Below are positions 55,500-64,000 of a stretch of DNA of 64,000 nt, piece by piece. Source of the DNA: Cryptomeria japonica (taxonomy: Eukaryota; Streptophyta; Pinopsida; Cupressales; Cupressaceae); the NCBI RefSeq assembly GCF_030272615.1, contig NC_081412.1, forward strand, positions 104,832,796 to 104,896,795. Direction: 5' to 3'. The translations under genes and the position numbers were made by a program. The notes beneath the pieces are model-generated. The model made no database searches. It was not told the origin of the DNA and saw nothing but the letters and a program-made list of their open reading frames with translations. The first letter of the stretch is position 1. The number at the start of each line of letters is the position of its first letter.

Positions 55500-56920
55500 T
55501 TAGGTCAGATGACACAGATCATGCCATTTACTTCATACAATCTGCCTTGTTACTCAACATGGTATCCAACCGAGGGGCAATTAAGTTCCAGAGTTCACCT
55601 ACTTTTCTCAAATTTTTGTTGTTATCCGCTTGGAGGCTTGATATCTTATCATTTAGAGCTATAATCTTCCCTTCAATGCTTCTAGTTAAAGTTACATTTG
55701 GATCAAAGGACTGTGAAATACTAGCAAGATTGCCCTGGCAAATACCTATCTATTTGTCAATATCTACAGTGAATTTAGGCAAAATTAGGCAAGATTCAAG
55801 TATAATTTACTACCTTCTAACAATGTATCAGAAATATTCTACAGTCTCTTATTTAATCTCACTCTATCATCCTCAATTATCTTTCGGAATATCTGTATCT
55901 TAACATATTTAAATTTATCCAAAAATTTCCGAGTAGCAATCTTCTCCAAAGAATAAAACCTGGTATTTACAGTGTTAATTAATTAAAATAATTTACCAAA
56001 GGGGCTATTATTGGAATCCAACTATACATTTGGGGCTACCTTTTGTAAAACATCAATTGACATCAAAATTAGCTTCTTATCCTCAGATTCAGACTTCACC
56101 AAATCCTGGCTAGCCTGGGCTTGCATAGCAGCTGTGAGCATAAGCTTTTCTGCAAGAGACATTTGTCCAAGATTTAGTGGACCATCTAGATTGATAGGGA
56201 TCTAAGGTGGGGTCCCTGTAATTGGAGGAGTGACAATTGTCAGATCGTCTACTCCTTTTCCTTGGTCTACCTCAGTGACCTTTGCCTTTGCACACTTAGC
56301 ATCCTTCTTCTCTGACTCATCCCATTATCTTTTGCACCTGTGTTGCCACTTGGTGGAGTATCAACTTGTTGGATGTCGGGGGCTACATATTTTTCCATCA
56401 TCGGAGGGGCATCACTGGTCTTAGCATCAAGTGTAGTGTTAACTTTATCTTTCGGATGATCCTCGGTCTGAGTTTCATCTTTCTGACCATCAAAAACACC
56501 TTGCTTTTCTTTTGGTTGAGATGATTTAAATACATCCATGTATAGGGTATCATTTTGAATGATTTTTATCCATATACTCTCTGTCTCTTTCCTCACCTCC
56601 TCTACCTTTCCAATCATTAATCTGTTAACCCTGTTCTTGCTTCTAAATTCTTTCTTATTTGCCTCCTCAATAAACCTCTTGGATTCATCATTAGTAATAC
56701 AAGTGCAAACATTTATTATCCCTCTCTCCTTCATCTCCTTATTTGTTTTGCTTGTAGTCATTTTCCTTGCATCAATGAGATTGTACAAATCCTTGGGAAT
56801 GGTCTTCTCCAATTCAATTAATATCTTACTGAAATTATGCATGTATAATATAGTAGCTTCTTCAACTTTTCTCTGATGAATTTCATTTAATTTCTCATAA
56901 CAAGCTCTGAGATTCTTCAA
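55500..56920 (-). pseudogene. N2 protein, C-terminal part
   Basis: Minus strand. 56920-56267 is open for 217 codons: helical, highly charged (CYEKLNEIHQRKVEEATILY, KKEFRSKNRVNRLMIGKVEE), then acidic/Pro-rich (KEKQGVFDGQKDETQTEDHP). A frameshift near 56290 leads to SLAEKLMLTAAMQAQASQDL and a VAPNV...LDSNNSPFGKL stretch (about 56150-55980), matching the APxxxxDxxxxxxGKL of N1. Degenerate helical sequence continues to about 55500. No known family recognised. Confidence 0.62.
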
Positions 56921-57081
56921 ATTTTCATCTATAATTATTCATCAATTAACTAATCTGCTATCAAATTTGGAGCTAGTAGTGGCTATCATCGTGTCATTCG
57001 ATACTTTCCTTAGGCTAGGCAGTTTACCATTTTATGCTAGGCATGTCATAGCTCGAGTATCTTTTTTTGTAATATTGTGCA

Positions 57082-57459
57082 TCATATCAAGCCATATGAA
57101 TTCGTCATGAACTCGGCGAAGAATGTACCAAATCCATTATTCTTCATCGAACAATGAAAAATGAATGAATTGTGAGAAACCCTTAACATGAAGAACTTTG
57201 TATTTGGCTTTGAGATTTCCCAAACCATCACCAAATGCTTGTTGTATAGGTCTAACATATTGGCTTTACCAAGCTCCTTGAGATCACAGTGGATATAAGC
57301 CCTGGTATCTTTACTATGAAGCATGTCATAGGGCACCAATGAAAATGCACCTTCCAGATCATCCTCAATCGACTTGAAGGGGTGTTTCTTGAATATAGGT
57401 CTAGCCATGTCATTAATCTCGACCACCAAAGGGGTAGCAACACCAAAAGATGAAGTCAT
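57082..57459 (-). pseudogene. N2 protein, middle domain
   Basis: Open for 125 codons from an ATG at 57459: MTSSFGVATPLVVEINDMAR, HPFKSIEDDLEGAFSLVPYD, then MLDLYNKHLVMVWEISKP and a final HNSFIFHCSMKNNGFGTFF. Looks like a folded domain (alternating hydrophobic pattern) but matches nothing I know. The segment between it and the zinc knuckles (57460-57931) is degenerate. N1 has no obvious counterpart. Confidence 0.55.
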
Positions 57460-57931
57460 TTCAAATTATAGGGTTTGCAAAAACTGAAAGCCTAAATAGA
57501 TAAATACCTTGATTCACAACTAGGTGTTGAAATTCACTTTAGGATCATCAGAATCACTGTTGAAATTGTCAAATCACTTTTCTCTTCTTCTTTGCATTGT
57601 TTGCTTGATCACATTGTGACAAATGAAACTTTGAAATGCACTTTCATCCTTCAAAAACCTAATTTTCCACTGCAATAAATGTGATCGGTTACCATGATTT
57701 TCATGAAGTCGCACACAAGAGCATAAAATCCTTTTTGAAACCTCCAAATAACACCTACATATATGAACTAAGCCTTTTGCAACCTTCCAGAATCGATTGT
57801 AGACCACCAAAGAGGGGGTTCTTGGAATCTGCTTAAGAAGCTCCCCCTAAGGCATAAAGCCCTAGTTACTAGATGAAGATCCTGCATTGGATTTGGGTAC
57901 AGATCCATTTTCTTATTTGGATTTATCTTTT

Positions 57932-58420
57932 CTAACCCCACATATTTTCATGTTTGTCTTTGATCTCTTCTACCTTCACTTTTCCCTTCTCATCTGATTT
58001 GTTCTTGTTTATCAAAACATTGTTCTTGCTTCTATAGTACTTTTCAATGTGATTGGTTTTGTTGCATGCACAAAAAACAACATTATTCTGCATAGGTCTG
58101 AAGTTCATCTGATTTGGTCTCATCCTGCATTGATTAGAGATGTGTCCAAACATCCCACAAGCATAGCATCTTTTGTTTTGAAAGCTATTCATTACTTCTC
58201 TACACATATTTGACTTGTGACCAAAACTATTGCATATGAAATACTGACTAGTAAAGGTAGGAACATTATTCATGTTGTCCATTCCATTATTCATCCTACT
58301 TCTGCATTTATTTTCCATATGGCCGAACTTATTGCAAGTAATGAATCTACCATTGAATTTATGAGCATTAGGTTGTCTTACTAAAGGGTTCTTTCTCTTC
58401 TTCTAATCAGGCTTTGCATT
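57932..58420 (-). pseudogene. N2 protein, four zinc-knuckle-like repeats
   Basis: Minus strand. ITCNKFGHMENKC (first Cys lost), FICNSFGHKSNMC (first Cys lost), CYACGMFGHISNQC (complete) and CACNKTNHIEKYY (degenerate), separated by Asn/Met-rich spacers. A Lys-rich tail follows, ending in a TAG near 57932. N1 has three knuckles in the equivalent place with the same spacing style and the lead-in VRQPNAYKFNG / VRQPNAHKFNG. Confidence 0.78.
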
Positions 58421-58615
58421 GCCTTGTCCAAATCTGGAGGATTCACCTTTCCTAAATCCAAGTCCTCGCATGTCCTTTCCATGTCTCTGACTCTTCAGTA
58501 TCTCATCAAGCCTTGTTGAGCTATCTTTGAATTTGTCTTTTTATTCATTAGTAGTAGCAAGTTCATCCATTAAGGTAGTAATTTGTCTTTCAAGTTCTTG
58601 ACCATTATTCCTTGA

Positions 58616-59068
58616 CTATGTCAACTCAAGCTTCAACTGATCATTCTCATAGGTAAGCCTAAAGCAATCATCTTCTCTTTCCTTCAATGATTGTGCCAAA
58701 TTTTCTTCATTCTTCTTCTTATCCTCAATCTCCTTAGTCAACCACATCACAATGGATTGCATCTCATTCTTCAAAGCAACATTATCTCTTTCAAGATTGT
58801 TAACTTCGTCAGCTTTACCTTGATATTCCATGATCTGGTCTTCTTTCTCCTTCAGATTTTCCATCAATTCTTTCTTCTCTCTAGAGATGTTCGCTTGATC
58901 CTTCAAGTCATTAATGAAATCATTAGCGACATTTAGGTTTTTCTTCAAGGTACAAATATCATTCCTAGTTGTATCAAGATCCTCAAGTGCCACACTAAGT
59001 TGTCTCTGAAAACTAGAATCCATTGAATTAATCTCCCGGACCTTCCTCAAATGGTTAATCTTCCTCAA
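58616..59068 (-). pseudogene. N2 protein, N-terminal coiled coil
   Basis: 150 open codons just inside the right LTR. Heptad-like charged helix: LSVALEDLDTTRNDICTLKK, DQANISREKKELMENLKEKE, LERDNVALKNEMQSIVMWL, TKEIEDKKKNEENLAQSLKE. Homologous to the N1 coiled coil. It probably mediates self-association; that is inference. The frame is degraded towards the knuckles (58420-58615). Confidence 0.75.
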
Positions 59069-59091
59069 AGGTACTAGGCTCTGATATCAAT

Positions 59092-60047
59092 TGTTGAAAT
59101 CGGGGATCACTAAGAGGGGGGTGAATCAGTGATCTACCTGTAATCATATTTTCAAAATTAACTTTAAACCACCGGAAGAAAACACTTGAAACTGAAATAC
59201 AGAAACATAGAACAAACAACCACAAAAGCATAACACTAGATTTTTACGTGGAAACCCAAATAGGAAAAACCACAGTGGGATTTGAACCCACAATATTATT
59301 CCACTATGGCCAGTAGAAAAATAATAGTACAATATGGGAATGCACAAGCATTCAAGAACACTGCCTAGAGCTCACTTCTCAATTACATTAACCTAGAAGG
59401 CTACAACCCTCAAGGAAGTCTCGCTGACTTACAAGATATTTATAGTGATAAATTACAATTATTGAATTTTGAAATAGAATCTACAATGCCTGAATGAGTT
59501 TCAGTTGAGTGCTAGATACACTAAGTGGAGCACCTTCTATGTTCTTCTCTGATCTCTATCTCAGTCATCTATCAGATCAAGAATGTGCACGTGAAACTGC
59601 ACCAAAATGGATTCTCGATCACCTCTTGCTTGCATACAATCCCATCATTCTCCAAAAAGATCATCCACACCAAATTTATATACCAGCAACCACAAAATAG
59701 GTCATACATCATGTTTGCTTGCTAATGTAATGTGTAGTCACATGTTAGCTTGACCGGATCACAAAGGTTAAATGAGGATCACCAAAACAATAATAAAATG
59801 ATATTTCTAAGTTGGCCCAATCATCCAAAACATGACTTAATGCACTGCAATCACCGAAAAGCTTCCAGACCCAAAAATTCTTTGTTCTTCCTGAAATACC
59901 TGTTAATCAGCTACCGATTAACACTCGCTTCTAGATAAGAAGAATTATGACCACCAGATAGAATCTCTATGAAGAGTTGCCATCAATGAGAACCCTAAGC
60001 CAATAATAAGCCACCAGAAACCACCAAATTAGTGTCAATTTCCAAAA
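59092..60047 (-). repeat. N2 right (5') LTR
   Basis: 956 bp. Hairpin stem GATCACT (59105-59111) with AGTGATC (59128-59134) around a G run. PBS complement (CTCTGATATCAAT) just left of it at 59079-59091. Confidence 0.86.
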
Positions 60048-60440
60048 AATTCAAATGAAGTGCGGACCACGAAGGAAGGTCGAACAAGGACTCAAGAACA
60101 TTGAGGAAGGCACCTAATAGATCCACAAGCCAAGAAATCACTCCATACAAAAATAAATAACCAACTAGACATTAAGCTCAAAAACTGCTTTCAAAGTGAA
60201 GAACACCCAAATCGGAAGCAATAACTCACCAGACGAGAATCCAAATGAACTGAAAAATCTAGAATGGCGATTAGGAATAGGCCTGGAAACCAAAAATCTA
60301 ATCTATAATGAAAAAGAACTAGCTACCAGAACACACTGAAAGATTATAGAAACTGCAATACTGAACTGAACAAGAACAAAACTGAAAAGAAATATTTTTG
60401 GTTGATGCAAGATTGCTCAGAGAATAGGGATGCTCTTGCA
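60048..60440 (-). repeat. G3 3' LTR, inner part
   Basis: Matches about 62925-63312. Ends TGCTCTTGCA at 60440. Its first 49 bp duplicate 54135-54182 rather than continuing it. Confidence 0.83.
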
Positions 60441-60459
60441 TCAGACACCCCAGGTAGAA

Positions 60460-61250
60460 AGAGATGTTCCATGAGAGGCAACTCATGAATATCGAAAAGG
60501 ATTCGGAATATAGACTCCATGCTCATTTCTAATCCAAATATCTTCTTTGTCTACAAACCTCTTCCTAACCTCCTCTAGAACCTCAACCGGATACTCTAAC
60601 TCCTCTTTCTCTTTATTTCTCTTTCCTTCCTTCAAACTTGTACACTTTCTTCAACCAATTCTCTCTTTGTTTTGCAACCCTGATTTACTTCTACCACAAG
60701 ATTTCGTCTGATCCACCACCATAACCTTACTATCATTCGATTCCTTCTTACTATCAAACTTATCTACTTGAGCCTTCTACAAGTTCATGCCACCATCCAC
60801 TGTACCCTCAGCAACTTGCTTCTCAACATTCCAACTTCTCTCAAGACTCAAATTCCTCACTTCCTTGTCTTTCTCCCTCAAAGAAGCCAATGTGAACTTT
60901 TGTCCATCCTTCTCAATAGTGATTAGGTTTCTTCTAAAGTCGTAGATAACTCATCTATCATACTACCAAGGTCTTCCCAACAAAACATGACAAGCACTCA
61001 TAGACAAAACATCACATAAGACCTCATACCTAAAAGGTCCAATATTAAAATTCACCAAACACTTCTCTTTTACTTATAACTTTCAATCATCTTGTAGACA
61101 ACTTACTTTGTAAGGACAAGGGTGCTTAAATCTCTTCAATAAAAACTTCTCTACCATCTCCTCAAATACCAAATTATTTGTACTTACACTATCAACAATA
61201 ACCTTACAACACTTACCACCTAATTTACACATAGTCCGGAAAGATTCTTC
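60460..61250 (-). pseudogene. G3 aspartic protease and basic linker
   Basis: Minus strand from about 61240: VIVDSVSTNNLVFEEMVEKF, in which the catalytic DSG has become DSV; then RFKHPCPYKVSCLQDD and, after stops, FNIGPFRYEVLCDVLSMSAC and HVLLGRPW, the closing protease motif. A Lys/Glu-rich linker (60900-60540; REKDKEVRNLSLERS, EKEELEYPVEVLEEVRKRF) follows. In intact gypsy elements RT would come next, but the 3' LTR begins at 60440. Confidence 0.82.
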
Positions 61251-61429
61251 CTATGAGTATATCCGATATCTTCACTGCTCTACTCCATAAAGACTCTTCT
61301 GAACATAAGGGATTCTTCCTGCTTCGGTTCCAACACATTATCACTAGTAAATCTAACTTCTTGATCCTCATTTTCCACACAGTTCCTTATCATCCCTTGC
61401 TTGCACTCAAAAAATCTATGTCTGGTTTC

Positions 61430-62345
61430 TCTACACTTAAAACATCTGCCCAAAAATTCTCTACTACTACTGCCACTCCCTTTTCTCTATGTTTTTTGAT
61501 CCGATTCTTTACTCCACTTAGGTTTTGATTCTTCTTCAACATTCTATTTCTCTATACTGCCACTCGCTTGTCCCCTATATCTCTCATTTCCTCTAGGATT
61601 ATTCTGTTGTCTTCTTTTCACTTTCTCCTTAGCCTTCAAAGCATATTGGTAAGCCTCCTGAACTGTGAATATCTTCAACATACGCATCTCATCCCAAATG
61701 TTAAATGCAAGTCCATTTATGTACCTAGCCACTTTCTATCTATCCATCTCTCTATGTACATATCTAATCATTACCTTGTAGAATTCCTCAGTATACTCCT
61801 TCACACTCATGTTTCTCTGCTTCAAGTTCTGCAACTTCTTGAACAACTCCAACTCATAGTCTCCTAGAATGAATTCCTTCAATCTCGCTACCATCTGCCT
61901 CCACCAAGTGATCTTCATCTCACCATTCTCAACTCTATCTCTCTGTAATTCCTTCCACCATAAAGCAACATGCCCTTTCAACTTAGTTTGTGCCAACCGA
62001 ACTCTCTATGGGTCCTTAATATCCTCAAACTTGAAGTAGATCTCCAACTCTTCGAACCAATTGATCAGATCTTCCAGATTTAGTGTGCCAGAAAAGTTTG
62101 AAACCTCCACTCTATGAAATTTACTCACTTGAGCCACCGCTCTCAGAAATATTTCCTCTTTCATCTTTCGGTCCTTCAACTTCCTCGACCTCAAGCTCTT
62201 CTCCAGCCTCTTCATACTCATCCTTAGATTCTGGATTCCTCCGTAAACTATCCAATGTGTTTCGTATCTCATTCCTCATCTCATTCTTGAAATCCTCCAT
62301 CATTTTTTCTACCCTCTGAGGGTTCATCCTTCTAGGTGGCATCTC
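61430..62345 (-). pseudogene. gag: G3 Gag
   Basis: MPPRRMNPQRVEKMMEDFKN starts at 62342; a frameshift near 62200 leads to VSNFSGTLNLEDLINWFEEL. KLKGHVALWWKEL and KEFILGDYELELFKKLQNLK follow, then SVKEYTEEFYKV and FTVQEAYQYALKAKEKV: the standard Ty3/gypsy Gag order. TAGs at about 62006 and 61733 sit where Gln fits (DPQRV, DRQKV). A zinc knuckle, CFKCRETRHRFFEC, lies at about 61432-61473. Gag packages RNA; it is the best-preserved part of G3. Confidence 0.87.
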
Positions 62346-62492
62346 CTTCTTTTCTTCAGTGCAACTGCCTCAACTCAATGATCTGACTACCGATTTTGAT
62401 TGCCTCGCACTTAGTGATCTATTGAACACACTCGCAACCTGCCTGAACTTGGTGATCTATTCACCCAAAGGAATGCCTCAAGGTTCACAACC

Positions 62493-62505
62493 AGCTCTGA
62501 TACCA
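62493..62505 (-). other. G3 primer binding site
   Basis: Plus strand AGCTCTGATACCA, complement of TGGTATCAGAGCT (initiator tRNA-Met type), five bases from the LTR at 62511. Confidence 0.85.
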
Positions 62506-62510
62506 CTTGA

Positions 62511-63312
62511 TGCAACCATATTCTGATGGGTTTTCAAAGAGAATGGACCAGATCATGCAACAAGAGTAACACAATGGGAGCAACAACAAAACATAGATAA
62601 AATGCAAAATCAGATATCTGCGTCATCATATTTTCATCATAGAACATCTGGTAATTATCTGGTTACATGTAGGCTAACATGCCCAATTATAGACTACATG
62701 CCAAATTGCAATTCAACTGGACCTCAAAAAGGTATCCAAATTACAATACATCTTACATCTTCCATCTTTATCCATGTCTTCCTCTTAAGGATCACATACA
62801 ACAATATATATACATCTAGAATGCACCTCGGTCGGCCACAAAAGATTACATTTACCAAGAAAGGAAAATGAAATGTTTAAAATTGGTTGGCCCCAAAACA
62901 CAAAGATCTCCTCCGACAAGAATGCAAATGAAGTGTGGACCACCAAGGAAGGTCAGCCAAGGAATCAAGAACATCAAGCAAGGAACCAAATAGATCCGCA
63001 AGACAAGAAATTGCTTCACATGAAAAGAAATCAACAACTAGTTGTTAAGCTCAAAACTGCTTTGAGAACCAAGAGCAGCCAAACCAGAAGCAATAACTCA
63101 TTGAAAAAGAATCCAAATGGACTGAAAAATGTGGAATGATGATCAGAAACAAGCCTGGAAATCAAAAATCCGATCCGCAACAAAAAAAAATCAACTACCG
63201 GAATACATTGAAAGATCACAAAAATTGCAATACTAAACTGAACAAGAACAAAACTGAAAGGATATATTTTTGGTTGATGCAAGATTGCTCATAGACCAGG
63301 GATGCTCTTGCA
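62511..63312 (-). repeat. G3 5' LTR
   Basis: 802 bp, starts and ends TGCA. Unbroken copy used to recognise the split 3' LTR. Confidence 0.86.
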
Positions 63313-64000
63313 TAAAATCATCAAGACAAAGAGATTCTTTAGGAGATATAGATGAAGAAACTATCAAAATGAAGTCATCAAGGGATTCATCTTACACATC
63401 AAAATCATCACTACTAAATGACTCATCAAATGCATGAAGATAATATAAAAAGAGATCCAATTATTAACAATATATGTTTATTGTTGTCATTGATGTCAAC
63501 CTAATATGTATATGTGTGGATTGTTACCTGACATGTAAAGGTCTAGAAATGAGTGTTTAGATGTTGTTATGGTGTTTGGTGGTGATATTGAGTGAGCATG
63601 TGGTGTTTTTGGAAGGTGACATCTACCATATCAAATCATCACTACTAAATGACTGTTCAATATGATTACGCTCCTCAAGATATTCAAAGTATTCAAAAGA
63701 TGCATTTGATACTTACAAAGCTTCCAAACTATATCACATATCATGATAATTAATCATTGACAAAGGTTTCTCAAATTCATTCTTATTACCAAATTCATGT
63801 ATCATGAGAATTCATCATGCAACATAAAATATTGATAAAGTAAGTTTCACATGATTGTAAAAAACACTATATAATATCATAAATCACAATTATTTTCATC
63901 CAATTAAATTTACAAAGTTTATTTACACATTTTTTTATTAAAATAATACAAAAAAAAATTACATTAAATTGACTATGTGCACATTTCTTTACAAAAGACT
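63313..64000. other. AT-rich flank with small repeat fragments
   Basis: AAATCATCACTACTAAATG occurs at 63400 and 63633. Between them lies a copia LTR-start-like piece with TTGATGTCAA at 63490-63499. 63653-63830 is the partner of the flank repeat at 53572-53740. The remainder, to 64000, is AT-rich with A runs; no gene seen. Confidence 0.6.

Larger units (their letters stand above)
54183..60047 (-). mobile_element. N2: non-autonomous copia-type element related to N1
   Basis: LTRs 54183-55149 (967 bp) and 59092-60047 (956 bp), minus orientation, TGTTGAAAT to CCAACA. PBS beside 59091 and polypurine tract (complement ATCTCCCCCTTTGGCATTG) at 55150-55168. The interior carries, from right to left, a coiled coil, four zinc-knuckle-like repeats, a domain at 57082-57459 and a charged helical C-terminus. 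No pol genes are present. The N- and C-terminal parts match N1; the middle differs. Inserted in the G3 3' LTR without a simple target duplication. Confidence 0.84.
53735..63312 (-). mobile_element. G3: Ty3/gypsy element with gag and protease only
   Basis: Minus-strand element. Its 5' LTR is 62511-63312, PBS 62493-62505, then gag (62345 down to 61430), protease (61240-61020) and a basic linker ending at the 3' LTR (60440). RT, RNase H and integrase are absent. The 3' LTR is split by N2 into 60048-60440 and 53735-54182. LTRs begin and end TGCA. The missing pol makes it non-autonomous, either by deletion or as an established defective family. Confidence 0.83.

Noticed and set aside
1-64000. CRISPR arrays, bacterial operons or organelle DNA
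   Set aside because: All direct repeats are LTRs or decayed tandem units; no bacterial-type genes or organelle genes were recognised.

Overview
This window is almost wall-to-wall retrotransposon sequence from a seed plant with a very large, repeat-rich nuclear genome. The plant call rests on Ty1/copia elements primed by initiator tRNA-Met, Tat-lineage Ty3/gypsy elements with a tRNA-Arg-type primer binding site and an extra archaeal-type RNase H, and a plant L1-type LINE with a C-terminal RNase H. The archaeal-type RNase H lies upstream of the reverse transcriptase, and the non-autonomous elements are very long. Both would fit a gymnosperm, but that is inference. I found no host gene, tRNA or rRNA gene and no CRISPR array. 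All coding regions are broken, so they are listed as pseudogenes.

Layout. 1-6267: copia element C1 with gag, protease, integrase, RT and RNase H; its 5' LTR is cut by the window edge. 6268-6984: unidentified, with a degenerate repeat. 6985-9033: 3' end of a second copia element, C2. 9039-9655: a reversed, truncated copia LTR (C3), tail to tail with C2. 9656-21379: G1, a large non-autonomous gypsy-type element with LTRs of about 3.9-4.2 kb and only a gag-like/acidic ORF. 21380-36293: G2, a Tat-like gypsy element with gag, protease, archaeal RNase H, RT and integrase. Behind the integrase lies a further ORF of about 1,200 codons whose 3' end is repeated in the left LTR, so at least that end is inside the LTR. 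36294-36528: copia LTR fragment. 36529-44760: N1 (minus strand), a copia-type non-autonomous element coding for a coiled-coil/zinc-knuckle protein; its left LTR is split by S1 (37071-39537), a small element with a perfect 5-bp target duplication. 44761-51390: a LINE, split by a copia solo LTR (45735-46786) and by about 2 kb of other sequence. 51391-53734: poorly identified. 53735-63312: G3 (minus strand), a gypsy element with gag and protease only; its 3' LTR is split by N2 (54183-60047), a relative of N1. 63313-64000: AT-rich flank with small repeat fragments.

How the pieces relate. G1 and G2 share PBS type, gag, a block of about 47 bp before the 3' LTR, LTR ends and U3 dyads. G1 therefore looks like the non-autonomous partner of a G2-like element. 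N1 and N2 share copia-type LTR ends and PBS, and a protein unrelated to pol, so they presumably borrowed enzymes from copia elements such as C1. The points I rate most interesting are: a covarying C-loop hairpin at copia LTR ends; the ORF reaching into the G2 LTR; the N1/N2 protein; a second PBS-like site in the G1/G2 leaders; and a bias of premature stops to TAG at expected Gln codons, as deamination of CHG-methylated CAG would give.
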